From an uncultured Treponema sp. (GTDB lineage Bacteria > Spirochaetota > Spirochaetia > Treponematales > Treponemataceae), in the NCBI GenBank assembly GCA_947165895.1, contig CAMVCB010000006.1:62001-126000 (forward strand): a DNA stretch of 64,000 nucleotides. The letters are read 5' to 3'. Position 1 is the first letter of the stretch. Each line of letters starts with the position of its first letter. Shown here in pieces: positions 36,094-45,900 of this stretch. The position numbers were made by a program, and so were the translations under genes. The notes below the pieces were generated by a model. That model searched no databases. It saw only the letters and a program-made list of their open reading frames with translations, and had not been told where the DNA came from.

Positions 36094-38208
36094 ATGACAA
36101 AAATCAGAAATATCCGGAAATCAGTTTTTACTTTTCTCCTGCTTACTTTTTTTTCGGCCCTCAGTCTTTCTGCGGAAATAAAGGTTATTAATCCCGCAAA
36201 GGGCCTCTGGGCAAACAAGCAGATGCTGGTTGTGGATACTTCTGAAGGCGGCGAATTTTATTATTCGGTGGACGGCTCAAATCCTGTAAATTTCGGATTT
36301 TTCTATGACCGGCCGGTTTTTCTTGATGTTGAAGGGGATGTAAATCTTACTGTTTCCCACATCAAGCCGGACGGAACTTCTGAAATGACAAATATCCGCT
36401 ATTCAGTTGTCCCGGATGCCGCAAAAGACAAGCCCTATGCATCTTTTATTTCTCAGTTTTATGATTTTGGCGTCATAAATTACTCTTCAGGTTCAGTTTT
36501 TTCAATTCCAAAGGAGCTGAGCTTTAAAATGAACCATTCCCCGGAATTTCTCAGGGGGATGGAGCTTTCCCTGTCTGAAAAAAACGTCCTTTCCCGCTAT
36601 GTTCCCTGCATCGTGCGCTCAAATGAAGGCGGAAAAAGCTGGCGTTTTGTAATTAAAACTTATCCTCATGTTGCCGGTTTGAATAATACCCGTCAGGTTC
36701 CAATAAAAATTGAAGACTGGACCAAAATTATTTTTACCGACACAAAAATGCTTTATAAAATTGATGAGGAATACTGGAATCTTCCCTCAGAGCCGCGTAT
36801 TATAGACCGTTCCCGCCCTCATATTGTTTCCTGGCAGAATCTTGATTATAAACAGGGCGGCACAATTGATTTTTGCATTCTTCCTGCAAAGCCTAAGGTT
36901 CAGTCCTTTGTAGAAAAGGATGGAACTACAACCTTCATTGTGGAAGGTGATTCTTCCTACACGATGAGCGTAAAAGGTGAAAATAACCGCTATACAGAGC
37001 TTTATTCTCAGATTGGTGCTGATGTTTTTTACGGGGATAATGCCGAAGGGATGCTTAAAATCGGACTTTTTTCAAGCTCGGTTTATCAGGGTGAAATTGA
37101 AGTTGCCTATAATATTGATAAAAGGGCGCCTAAAGCACCTGTAATTACTTCAGATTTTGAGGGCTTTTATTCCCGCCATGACGTAAAGTTTGGAATTGAA
37201 ACAGAGGCAAAAAATAAACTTTATGTTGCCTACAGTCGTCCACTTTTGATTAAGGATGTTACAAAGCTCAACGAGGAAGTTATTGAAGCCCTTAAGCAGA
37301 CTTCTGTCGGACAGTTTAAGGAATGTCCTCCTTCCGGCTACAAGCACAGCTTTACAAGAAATGATGCGGGTGCTTTATTTTACAAGGTTCAGGCATATAG
37401 TCAGAATGAAATTACCACAAGTCAGATTGTTGAGTATTCTCTGATTATAGACAGCTTTAATTATTTCTTTGATTCAAATGCCTCTGGTCTGAATGCAGAC
37501 GGTTCTGCGGCTCATCCTTACAATGACATAAAAGCCTGCCTTGAAGACATCAACCGCTGTACCTCGGTCTGCCTCAGGTTGAAAGGGGACGCAGTTCTTC
37601 CGTCAGAAAGCATAAAACTGATTGCTGACTGTGAGCTTTTAAATGACGGGGAAGGGGCTCTTATTTTTAAGAAGGACAGTTCACTTCAGATTGAAAATGT
37701 GGCTCTTGGAATCAATAATATCCGTATTCAGAAGGATCGCGATATTGAAGAAAAATCAATTATTCCTTTGTTCAGCATAAATAACGGAACACTTGAAGCA
37801 AAAAACTGCGAGATTTCCTGTGATTTTGCAAAAAACGGAAGTGTTATTGATGCTAATTCAAGTGTAGTTAAGATTTTTGACTGCATTGCAAGTGTAATGG
37901 CAGCCTCTTATTCTTCATTTATTTCAAGTCTGGATTCTTATGTAATTCTGCGGGATTCTGTAATCAATACATCAGCAGATACAAGCGTGATAATTTCTGC
38001 TTCCAAAGGCAGCGTAGATTCAATAAATAATCAGCTTAAGGTAACGGCAAAGAGCGGTCGTATTGCAGAGCTTTTTGGTGTAAAAGGCGATTTTGAAAAG
38101 AACGTTTATAAGTATTCTCTTGATCAGCCTGCAGAAGGTCTCCAAATGGTATTTGCCAGCCGTGATTCAGTTTTGACAGAGGCAGAAAACGCTGATTATG
38201 CAGACTGA
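36094..38208 (+). CDS. Secreted protein with chitobiase-C-like strand module and beta-helix
   Basis: 704 residues. Signal peptide (FTFLLLTFFSALSLSAE). Residues 40-110 contain EGGEFYYSVDGSNP and VNLTVSHIKPDGTS, the strand pattern of the chitobiase/Fn3-like C-terminal module; a second YNIDKRAPKAPVI segment lies near 340. From about 465, FDSNASGLNADGSAAHPYNDIKACLEDI is the same kind of N-terminal cap seen in the lipoprotein at 198, followed by strands typical of a parallel beta-helix to about 660. Probably envelope or surface located; no catalytic residues recognisable. It overlaps rnhB by 11 bases. Confidence 0.7.
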   Translation: MTKIRNIRKSVFTFLLLTFFSALSLSAEIKVINPAKGLWANKQMLVVDTSEGGEFYYSVDGSNPVNFGFFYDRPVFLDVEGDVNLTVSHIKPDGTSEMTNIRYSVVPDAAKDKPYASFISQFYDFGVINYSSGSVFSIPKELSFKMNHSPEFLRGMELSLSEKNVLSRYVPCIVRSNEGGKSWRFVIKTYPHVAGLNNTRQVPIKIEDWTKIIFTDTKMLYKIDEEYWNLPSEPRIIDRSRPHIVSWQNLDYKQGGTIDFCILPAKPKVQSFVEKDGTTTFIVEGDSSYTMSVKGENNRYTELYSQIGADVFYGDNAEGMLKIGLFSSSVYQGEIEVAYNIDKRAPKAPVITSDFEGFYSRHDVKFGIETEAKNKLYVAYSRPLLIKDVTKLNEEVIEALKQTSVGQFKECPPSGYKHSFTRNDAGALFYKVQAYSQNEITTSQIVEYSLIIDSFNYFFDSNASGLNADGSAAHPYNDIKACLEDINRCTSVCLRLKGDAVLPSESIKLIADCELLNDGEGALIFKKDSSLQIENVALGINNIRIQKDRDIEEKSIIPLFSINNGTLEAKNCEISCDFAKNGSVIDANSSVVKIFDCIASVMAASYSSFISSLDSYVILRDSVINTSADTSVIISASKGSVDSINNQLKVTAKSGRIAELFGVKGDFEKNVYKYSLDQPAEGLQMVFASRDSVLTEAENADYAD

Positions 38209-38800
38209 TAAAATTATCCTCACCGTCGGTTTTGATGAAGCTGGAAGGGGGCCTCTTGCCGGTCCTGTTTATGCGGCCGCTGTAATCCTTCCGGAAGATT
38301 TTCCTTTAGAAATTTTAAATGATTCAAAAAAACTTTCAGAAAAAAAACGTCTGGCGGCTGAAATCATCATAAGGGAAAAGGCCTGCTTTGGAATTGCCTT
38401 CTGCGATGAAAAGGAAATTGACCGGATAAACATCCTTCAGGCAAGCCTGCTGAGTATGAAAAAGGCCCTTGACCAGCTTGTGGAAAAACTGCCTTCCTGG
38501 TGCGAAAAAAATCATATTGATTATGAAAGGGTTGCTTTATCAGCAATTGCAGACGGAAACAAATGCCCTCCTGTAGAAATCCAATGCCGTGCAGAGCCTA
38601 AGGCCGATGCAAAATACCCCTGCGTAATGGCCGCCAGCATTCTTGCAAAAAACGAACGTGACCGCTTTATGATTGAAATGGATAAGCTTTACCCTCAGTA
38701 CGGCTATGCAAAGCATAAGGGCTATCCGACTGCGGCCCACCGTAAAATCTGCCGTGAAATAGGCCTTTCGCCGATTCAAAGACTTTCTTTTAAATTTTAA
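38198..38800 (+). CDS. rnhB: Ribonuclease HII
   Basis: 200 residues. It cleaves RNA of RNA-DNA hybrids and misincorporated ribonucleotides. GFDEAGRGPLAGPVYAAAV carries the catalytic Asp-Glu pair and GRG motif; NDSKKLSEKKR, IADGNKCP (third Asp) and KADAKYPCVMAASILAKNERDR (fourth Asp) complete the RNase HII set. Length is typical. The ATG overlaps the preceding gene. Confidence 0.95.
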   Translation: MQTDKIILTVGFDEAGRGPLAGPVYAAAVILPEDFPLEILNDSKKLSEKKRLAAEIIIREKACFGIAFCDEKEIDRINILQASLLSMKKALDQLVEKLPSWCEKNHIDYERVALSAIADGNKCPPVEIQCRAEPKADAKYPCVMAASILAKNERDRFMIEMDKLYPQYGYAKHKGYPTAAHRKICREIGLSPIQRLSFKF

Positions 38801-38821
38801 AAACGCTAAACTACCATCAAT

Positions 38822-39940
38822 ATGAAAAAAGATACATTCCAAATCTCCTATCCTTCAATTTATGCAGGAACTGAAAAATCAGAAATTACATTTTTACCGG
38901 GCAAACCGGATTTAAGCTCTGTTTATAATCCCGGAGCTGCTGATGCAGACTGCAGGCGTTTTTTTGTTACAGATGCAACAGTTGCAAGCCTTGAATGTAT
39001 GCGTGATTTTACTGCAAAATTTGATGACGGAGTTTGCGGTAATGATTGTCTTTTAATTCTGGGCTCAGGTGAACCTTTCAAAACAATAGAAAGCGTGCTT
39101 TCAATCATCACATCTGCAATTGATGCAGGTTTTACAAGAAAAGATGTATTTGTTGGAATCGGCGGCGGAGTAATCTGCGACCTTACAGCCTTTGCGGCTT
39201 CTCTTTTTAAGCGCGGTGCCGCTGTTGAATTTGTGCCGACAACTCTCCTTGCTATGGTAGATGCTTCTATAGGCGGAAAAACCGGCTGTGACTATCAGAA
39301 TTACAAAAATATGATTGGTTCCTTCTTTCCGGCAAGAAAGCTTTATTACTGGCCGGAATTCGTTCAGTATCTTCCTGAAAACCAGTATAATTCAGGTCTT
39401 GCCGAAGCCTTTAAGACAGCCCTTCTTTTTGACAAGGATATGTATAATATCTTCAAAAATGAATCTGAAAAGCTTAACGCCCGCGACCCTGCGACTCTCG
39501 AAATAATCATAAACAAGAGCGTTCGCGCAAAAGCGGCCGTTGTAGAAAAAGATTTTACAGAGCAGGGAATGAGGGCCACTTTAAATCTTGGCCACACCTT
39601 CGGACATGCTCTGGAAAGCGTTGCGGGACTTGGAAAAATAACCCATGGTGCCGCTGTTGCCTGGGGAATAGGGCGCGCCGTAACTTTGAGCTTTAAAAAG
39701 GAATACTGCCGCGAAGCCTTTATGAATGAGATTTTTGATGTGCTTAAGCTTTACGGCTGGGATACTTCTGCCGTACCGGGCGCAATTTTTGGCGGCGGCT
39801 CAGGAGAACGTATTCTGGCTGTTATGCATAAGGACAAAAAAAATCTTACTTCTAAGGTAAGACTTATCCTGCAGAAGGGACTTCAGAATACTTCTATTGA
39901 AGAAGTAACTGATGCGGAAATCCTTTCAGTTTTAAAATAA
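38822..39940 (+). CDS. aroB: 3-dehydroquinate synthase
   Basis: 372 residues. It converts DAHP to 3-dehydroquinate, the second step of the shikimate pathway, using NAD+ and a divalent metal. GIGGGVICDLTAFAASLFKRG is the NAD-binding signature, VPTTLLAMVDASIGGKTGCDYQNYKNMIGSF the substrate loop, and LNLGHTFGHALE the metal-binding histidine helix. Length is usual. No other shikimate gene is nearby. No ribosome-binding site is visible; TAAACT at 38807-38812 lies 9 bases before the ATG. Confidence 0.95.
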   Translation: MKKDTFQISYPSIYAGTEKSEITFLPGKPDLSSVYNPGAADADCRRFFVTDATVASLECMRDFTAKFDDGVCGNDCLLILGSGEPFKTIESVLSIITSAIDAGFTRKDVFVGIGGGVICDLTAFAASLFKRGAAVEFVPTTLLAMVDASIGGKTGCDYQNYKNMIGSFFPARKLYYWPEFVQYLPENQYNSGLAEAFKTALLFDKDMYNIFKNESEKLNARDPATLEIIINKSVRAKAAVVEKDFTEQGMRATLNLGHTFGHALESVAGLGKITHGAAVAWGIGRAVTLSFKKEYCREAFMNEIFDVLKLYGWDTSAVPGAIFGGGSGERILAVMHKDKKNLTSKVRLILQKGLQNTSIEEVTDAEILSVLK

Positions 39941-39952
39941 AGAGCAGAAAAA

Positions 39953-41134
39953 ATGACTGATTCAGAGCACTATTTTGACTGGGCCGCAACAAGCCCGGGT
40001 GATAAAGAAATTCTCCGTCAGGCCCTGGAGCTGACACTTGATGACTGGGGAAATCCTTCCAGCGTTCATCAGGCCGGAAAAGCCGCAAAAACTCTTTTTG
40101 AAAGTGCCAGAGAAAGTGCCGCAAAAGCTCTTGGTGTAAAGCCCTCTTCTGTCTTTTTTACTTCCGGCGGTACAGAAAGTGATCATATCCCTCTTCTTGC
40201 GGTTATTAATAAAATGCAGAAGGGGACTGTCCTCATCAGCTCTATTGAGCATCCGGCTCTCCGCGAAATGGGCGATGAAATTAAAAAAGCCGGCTGTAAG
40301 GTTGCTTATATTCCGGCAGACAGGGACGGCGTAATTCAGCCTCAGGCTGTCACAGAACTTTTGACAAATGATACCCAGCTTGTATGTGTGATGGCTGTAA
40401 ACAATGAAACTGGCGTAATTCAGCCGATAAAGGAAATTTCACAGGCCATAAAAAAATGGGCTCAAGGCAGACGACGGCCAAAATTACATGTGGACTGCGT
40501 GCAGGCAGCGGGAAAAATTCCTTTTTCCCTTACGGACTGGGATGTAGATTCTGCAGCTTTCAGTGCCCATAAAATCTGCGGCCCGCGGGGAAGCGGAATT
40601 TTATATTTGAAAGACGGCGAAAATACAATTGAACCTTTTTTAAGGGGTGGCGGCCAGGAAAAGGGAATCAGAAGCGGAACTGAAAACGTTTTCGGAGCCC
40701 TTGCTTTTGGAAAATGCCTTGAAAAATATTTTATCAGTCAGAATAATCCTGCAGCCCTTGCTTCTTATGAGGCTCAGAAAAAGGCTTGTCAGGAATTTGT
40801 AAATAAGCTTGCTTCATTAAAAGGCTGTACTATTGTGCCGGCATCAAGACCCCAAAAGCCTGATTTATTTTCTCCTTACGTTGTGCAGGCGGCTTTCAAA
40901 AACATTCCGGGAAACGTTATGCTTCGTGCCCTTGATTCAAAAGGCTTTTATATCAGTACGGGCAGTGCCTGTTCTTCGCGCAAAAACAGCCGGCCAGTCC
41001 TTGAGGCAATGCAGGTAGATGCGTCTTTACGGGAAACTGCCGTACGCTTCAGCTTTGGGCCACTTACCAGTCAGAAGGCAATGGACGAACTTTTTGAAGA
41101 AGTAGAAAATATTGCAAAAACTTTTAATACGTGA
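39953..41134 (+). CDS. Cysteine desulfurase (NifS/IscS class)
   Basis: 393 residues. A PLP enzyme that takes sulfur from L-cysteine for Fe-S clusters or tRNA thiolation. The N-terminal FDWAATSP replaces the usual YLDNAATTP; SGGTESDH, SSIEHPALRE, VNNETGVIQPI, HVDCVQAAGKI and SAHKICGPRGSG (PLP lysine at 207) are diagnostic. The sulfur-accepting loop STGSACSSR has Cys340. No iscU or iscR neighbour is visible, so its dedicated acceptor is unknown. AAAGAGCAGAAAA lies upstream of the ATG. Confidence 0.93.
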   Translation: MTDSEHYFDWAATSPGDKEILRQALELTLDDWGNPSSVHQAGKAAKTLFESARESAAKALGVKPSSVFFTSGGTESDHIPLLAVINKMQKGTVLISSIEHPALREMGDEIKKAGCKVAYIPADRDGVIQPQAVTELLTNDTQLVCVMAVNNETGVIQPIKEISQAIKKWAQGRRRPKLHVDCVQAAGKIPFSLTDWDVDSAAFSAHKICGPRGSGILYLKDGENTIEPFLRGGGQEKGIRSGTENVFGALAFGKCLEKYFISQNNPAALASYEAQKKACQEFVNKLASLKGCTIVPASRPQKPDLFSPYVVQAAFKNIPGNVMLRALDSKGFYISTGSACSSRKNSRPVLEAMQVDASLRETAVRFSFGPLTSQKAMDELFEEVENIAKTFNT

Positions 41135-41220
41135 TATTTTTATAAGACACATTACAAGGGAAGGTTCTTTATTCGGGCTTTATCCCTGTTTTTTAGAAAT
41201 CATTTTTTAGAGGTATAAAT

Positions 41221-41646
41221 ATGGGAGCACGAGGAGAACTTTTTACTACTCAGATTTATCTTGATAACCGTTCTTATTTTTTCAATGTAAAAGAAAATCG
41301 TACAGGTGATGTATTTTTGCAGATTGTAGAGAGCAAGAGCCGTGACGGTGCAGAAGCTGACCGCCATCAGATTGCTGTTTTTTCTGAGGATATGCAGAAA
41401 TTCCTTCAGGGTATGGAAAAATCCCTTGAATTTATTGAAAAAGACCGCAAGGCCCGCCAGAAGGCAATCCGTGAAAAGAAAGCTGCTAAAGAAGCAAAAT
41501 ATGGAGCCGGAGCAAAGGCTGCCGGCGGTAAAAAAATTTATCACATCAAATCTGACCGCAACGCAGAAGAAAATCCAAAATACGAGCCTCCTGTAAAAAA
41601 ATCAGGAAGAGTTCACGTTGTTTCAAAAAAATCCGATAATAAGTAA
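41221..41646 (+). CDS. PUR-domain nucleic-acid-binding protein
   Basis: 141 residues. The N-terminal 70 residues (ELFTTQIYLDNRSYFFNVKENRTGDVFLQIVESKSRD, then FSEDMQKFLQGMEKSLEFI) match the spirochaete/Bacteroidetes PUR-alpha-like domain; the Borrelia member BpuR binds RNA and DNA and acts as a regulator. The C-terminal half is a basic, disordered Lys/Arg/Ala tail likely to add non-specific nucleic-acid binding. AGAGG sits 9 bases before the ATG. It stands alone between an aminotransferase-fold gene and tmk. Confidence 0.85.
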   Translation: MGARGELFTTQIYLDNRSYFFNVKENRTGDVFLQIVESKSRDGAEADRHQIAVFSEDMQKFLQGMEKSLEFIEKDRKARQKAIREKKAAKEAKYGAGAKAAGGKKIYHIKSDRNAEENPKYEPPVKKSGRVHVVSKKSDNK

Positions 41647-41680
41647 TAAGAAATAATACTTAGGATTTAAAATTTTAAAT

Positions 41681-42298
41681 ATGCTGCTAAAAAATTTTAT
41701 TGTGTTTGAAGGAATCGACGGTGCCGGTACTTCAACACAGATTAAAAAACTCTGCTCAAGAGATACAAAAACTTTCATTCCTACAGCCGAACCTACCGAC
41801 CGTGCAACAGGCCGTTTTTTGCGCCAGATGCTGGCCGGAGATTTTAAGGTAGATGAAAGAACCAGTGCCTATCTTTTTGCCGCAGACCGCTGTGAGCATC
41901 TTTACGGTCAGGGTGGAGTTGAAGAGCTTTTAAAGGCTGGAAAAATAGTAGTAAGTGACCGCTATTTTTTTTCAAGTCTTGCATATCAGTCTGCAACTTG
42001 TGGAAATGAAATTCCCCGTCTTGTAAATTCACCTTTTCCTCTGCCGGAAGTCCTTTTTTACTTTGAAATTAATCCTGAAATTTCACTAAAAAGGGTAGAA
42101 AGCCGGGCAGAAAAAAAGGAAATCTACGAAAAAATTGAATATCAGAAAAAAACTGCCGCCCTTTACGAAAAAGTTATATCTGAATACGAAGACAACAAAG
42201 AAGGAATGACAGTCGTAAGAATTGATGCCACAAAATCAATTGAAGAAATTTCTGAATTTATTTATAAGACTCTAATCAATCTTAAAATCATCCGATAA
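41681..42298 (+). CDS. tmk: Thymidylate kinase
   Basis: 205 residues. It phosphorylates dTMP to dTDP. P-loop FEGIDGAGTSTQ near 10-21, the EPTDRATGRFLRQML DR motif, and SDRYFFSSLAYQ are all diagnostic. The lid region (RVESRAEKKEIYEKIEYQKK) is basic, as in the family. Normal length. It is 8 bases from the following gene, so they are probably co-transcribed. Confidence 0.94.
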   Translation: MLLKNFIVFEGIDGAGTSTQIKKLCSRDTKTFIPTAEPTDRATGRFLRQMLAGDFKVDERTSAYLFAADRCEHLYGQGGVEELLKAGKIVVSDRYFFSSLAYQSATCGNEIPRLVNSPFPLPEVLFYFEINPEISLKRVESRAEKKEIYEKIEYQKKTAALYEKVISEYEDNKEGMTVVRIDATKSIEEISEFIYKTLINLKIIR

Positions 42299-42305
42299 TC
42301 AAAGC

Positions 42306-42920
42306 GTGAAAAGACCGGTTCTTGTAATTTTACTTTGCACACTTTTATTTTCTCTTTCTCCAAAAAATGCCTGGGCCTATATGGTAAAATACAAGGAGGA
42401 CTGGTATAAGCTTTACCATGTTCACTACCAGCAGTACCCGGATGACTGCATCGAAAATATTTACTGGCTGGAAAAGGCCGCTCAGGCTGATTTTTGTAAT
42501 CCTCAGTTTGCAGATTTTAAAATTGAAAGTGAAAAAGAATGGGAAAAATACCGTTATCTTTTTCAGATGCACATAAATTTAAAGCTGATTGAACAGCATC
42601 TGCGTCTTGGCCGCACCTACGACAAAAAGTGCATTTATTTTTATGACGCTCCCTGGAAAGACGAATATCTTCGCAATATGGAAAAGGCTCTTTCCTGCTA
42701 TAAGGCAGGCCTTTACTACTGGCAGGAAGCAAAAGTATGGTGCGAAAAATCAAGCAATGCCTCTTTTAATTTTCTTACAATCACTGCAAAACAGAACTGG
42801 GAAGACGAGCGCGAGCGGATTATATCCGGCCAGCTTAACTATGAAAAAATGCTGAATCGCGAAATTTCCCGCCTGGAAAAAAACATCTCACAGCTGAAAA
42901 ATATGGAAAAATCCTACTAG
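42306..42920 (+). CDS. Small exported protein of unknown function
   Basis: 204 residues from a GTG. Signal peptide (VLVILLCTLLFSLSPKNAWA). The mature part is rich in aromatic residues and helices (EDWYKLYHVHYQQYPDDCIENIYWLEKAAQADFCNPQFA), with a TPR-like pair near 85-140 and a C-terminal coiled coil (LNREISRLEKNISQLKNMEK). I do not recognise the family; its place directly before tamB-bamA suggests a periplasmic envelope role (inference). Confidence 0.65.
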   Translation: MKRPVLVILLCTLLFSLSPKNAWAYMVKYKEDWYKLYHVHYQQYPDDCIENIYWLEKAAQADFCNPQFADFKIESEKEWEKYRYLFQMHINLKLIEQHLRLGRTYDKKCIYFYDAPWKDEYLRNMEKALSCYKAGLYYWQEAKVWCEKSSNASFNFLTITAKQNWEDERERIISGQLNYEKMLNREISRLEKNISQLKNMEKSY

Positions 42921-42977
42921 AAGAATGTCAAAATCGTTATAATAAGGTATTCGTAATCTTTTCCGATAATTATAACG

Positions 42978-45900
42978 ATGAAGGTAACTTTTTTAAAAAT
43001 CCGCAGCTTCATTTTTATACTTCTCTTTCTGCTTGGAATCGGACTGACAATTCCTCTTCACAGGAAGATTGTGTCCAATGCGGAAGAAATGGTAAAAGGA
43101 CTTTCATCAGATTTATACGAAAAAACGGGACTTTATTTTTCTTACGAAAGCCTTTCTCCCTCTGTGCTTTCAAAAATCCTTGTAAAAAACGTTGTCTTTT
43201 TTGACAACGGGGATAATACAGTTCTTTCCGTAAAGAAAACCAGCATTGATTACAATATTTTTAAGCTGGCAAGAGGCAATATTTCCGATGGAATTAAGAG
43301 CTTTGTAATTGACGGTATCGACCTGAACCTTACTGAAGTTCTTAAGCTGAAAGATCATTTTGCCGGTGGAAAAGCAGAAAAAAAGGATTTTAACCTCAAT
43401 GAACTTTATGAAAAGATTCCAAAGAACGTAAAGCTTAAAAATATTCATTTGAATTATGAATCAGATGCGGTCAGAACTGTGGTCAGCGTCAGGGATTTTG
43501 AATTTGAGCCTAATTCCTTAAAAAATGCCGTCAACTTTGACATCAATTCGAATGTAAAGCTGGAATTGCCTTCCTTAAAGCAAAAAATCTCTTTCCGGTC
43601 GCGTTTTTACGGCATCTTAAATCAGAATCTTGAAAATTCTTCTTTAAATATAAAGATTTCAAATCTTACAAACGGAATTTATTCGATTAACCGGCTGAAC
43701 TTTTTCCTTGCCTATTCACAGAAAGTTCTTGATATGCATTTAATTCAGGCAGAAACTCCCTGTGCCCTTGGCGCTGACTATCGTTTTGATTCAAAGGATT
43801 TGAATATTCAGTTCAGAACCAAAGATTTTTATCCGGCCGCCTTTTTGAATTCAAACAGCGGCAGAAAAGAGCTTAAAAAAATCTCAAATTTAATGCTCAA
43901 TACAGACACCATTGTAAAACTGAACTTTGAAGATAAAAGCATTGATTATATATCTGACAGCGATATTTATCTGCCTTCTGAAATTATTCCACAAGGTGCC
44001 GCTCTGACATTTTCTTTATTCGGCGATGAAAATCAGGTTGAACTTGACAGCTTCCACCTTGAAGGTCCCCGCCTGAGTCTTGATATGAAGCTCAATTATG
44101 AGTATGAAAAAATGAAGCTTTCAGGCTTTGCAGGACTTCCGTATTTTATACTTGCAAACGGAAAATCACTTTCGACAGAAGTTTATATCGATGCCCAGGA
44201 AAAAGGCTTTATGATTTTTTCACCCCAGCTTTTTATCGGTGAAAAATCCCTGTCTTCAATACAGTTAAACTTTATTCCTCAGGAAGATTCCTTCTATTAT
44301 GATTTTGAGGCAAGTGATTTTTCTCATGCAGAAGATGAAGGCCCTGGAATAATAAGGCTTAACGGAAATTTTATGTCAAAGACCCGTTATGCTGAATCGA
44401 ATGTTACCTTACAGAATCTTTGTGCCGGAAGCCTGCTTGATTTTGCTTCCCAGTTCAAGGACCAGAAGCAGACGGAGCTTCTTAACCGCCTTAGCGGGAT
44501 TTTGGAAGACATAATGTTTTCAGGCGATATTTATCTTTCAAGTGATTTCAAATCGATTTCATACAATGTGCCTTACATAATCGCTGCCGATGCGAAAAAA
44601 AATAACTTTGCCATAATGCTTTCTTTCGGTGGAAATGAACAGTCTCTTTCTTTGAACAGACTGTCAGCAATTTTTGGAAAAATGAATATTTCTGCAAGTG
44701 CAAGTTTTGATATGGACCGCAGCGCTAAAAATATGATTTTTCTTCTTGACCTTGCAAGCGGCGGCATTCCTTATCATTTTTCCGGAACCCTGATGAAGGA
44801 TTATCTTTATGTTTCCGGTGATTACAGCACGGAATTCTCCTTAAATCTTTTGAAAAAAGGCGGACTTTCGGGCTACTTTATCTGCGAAAATCTGCCTCTT
44901 GTTTACAATGATATAACTGCGGTTCTTACAAGCCGGTCAAACCTTTCTTATTCAAAGGATGACGGACCTGAAATCCTCCTTAATCATTTTGAACTTGAAG
45001 CTGCCGGTGCCAACTACAAGGTTATGCCAAAAATTGCACTTTCCGGAAACATCACAAGATACGGTGCAATTTTTGATTCCTTTGGCTATTCTGATATGTA
45101 TTCTTCTCTTGCTGGTAATGCGGATTTTGCTTTTGACTATAATCAGGGAATCTTTAATTCAATCGGTCTTAATATCAGCCTCAATAATCCCGTTAATGAA
45201 GAAGCTGTAAATCTGACAATGAATGCTTCAAACCCGGAAGCTGCTCCTCTTTCACTGGATATGCTGAAAAATTCCATCTATTTTGATTTACAGATGCAGC
45301 TTGTAAATTTTAATCTCAATCATTTTTTTGTAAAAAATGATAATAATCATCTTTCTGCTTCTCTTTTTGCAAGCGGAACTGTAAATCACCCCTATGTTTC
45401 TTTAAATCTTGATAATCTTTCTATGATGCAGGGCGGCAAGGTTCTGACTGCTAAGGGACTGGCAATTCTTGAAGACAGAAACTTTTCTGTTCAAAGTCTG
45501 AATATTTCAAAAGGAAAAATGGAAATTTCTGATATAAGTGCTGATTTTTCACTTACAGATATGACGGGTTCTGCAAGGGGGGACTTCCTTACATATATAA
45601 TCGGAAAAAGCATAGATATTCCTTTTGAAATCACTTTTACAAATCCTGTTATCCCCGAAGGAAAGTTCCTGCCCGATGCCTTTATGGTAAATCTTTCTTC
45701 AAAGGAAGTCGGCGGTTCTTTTATCAAAAAGCCTTTTCCTTTCAGTCTTTCTTTGATGTACGATAATCACAATTTTAATTTCTTTACATCAGAAAATATC
45801 GGGCTTTACGGCCTTTATACGGCAGATAAGTATCTTGATATTTCTTATGATAATAATAATTTTGCAAGTTTTAAACTTACAGGCTCTGCACAGGAAAAGA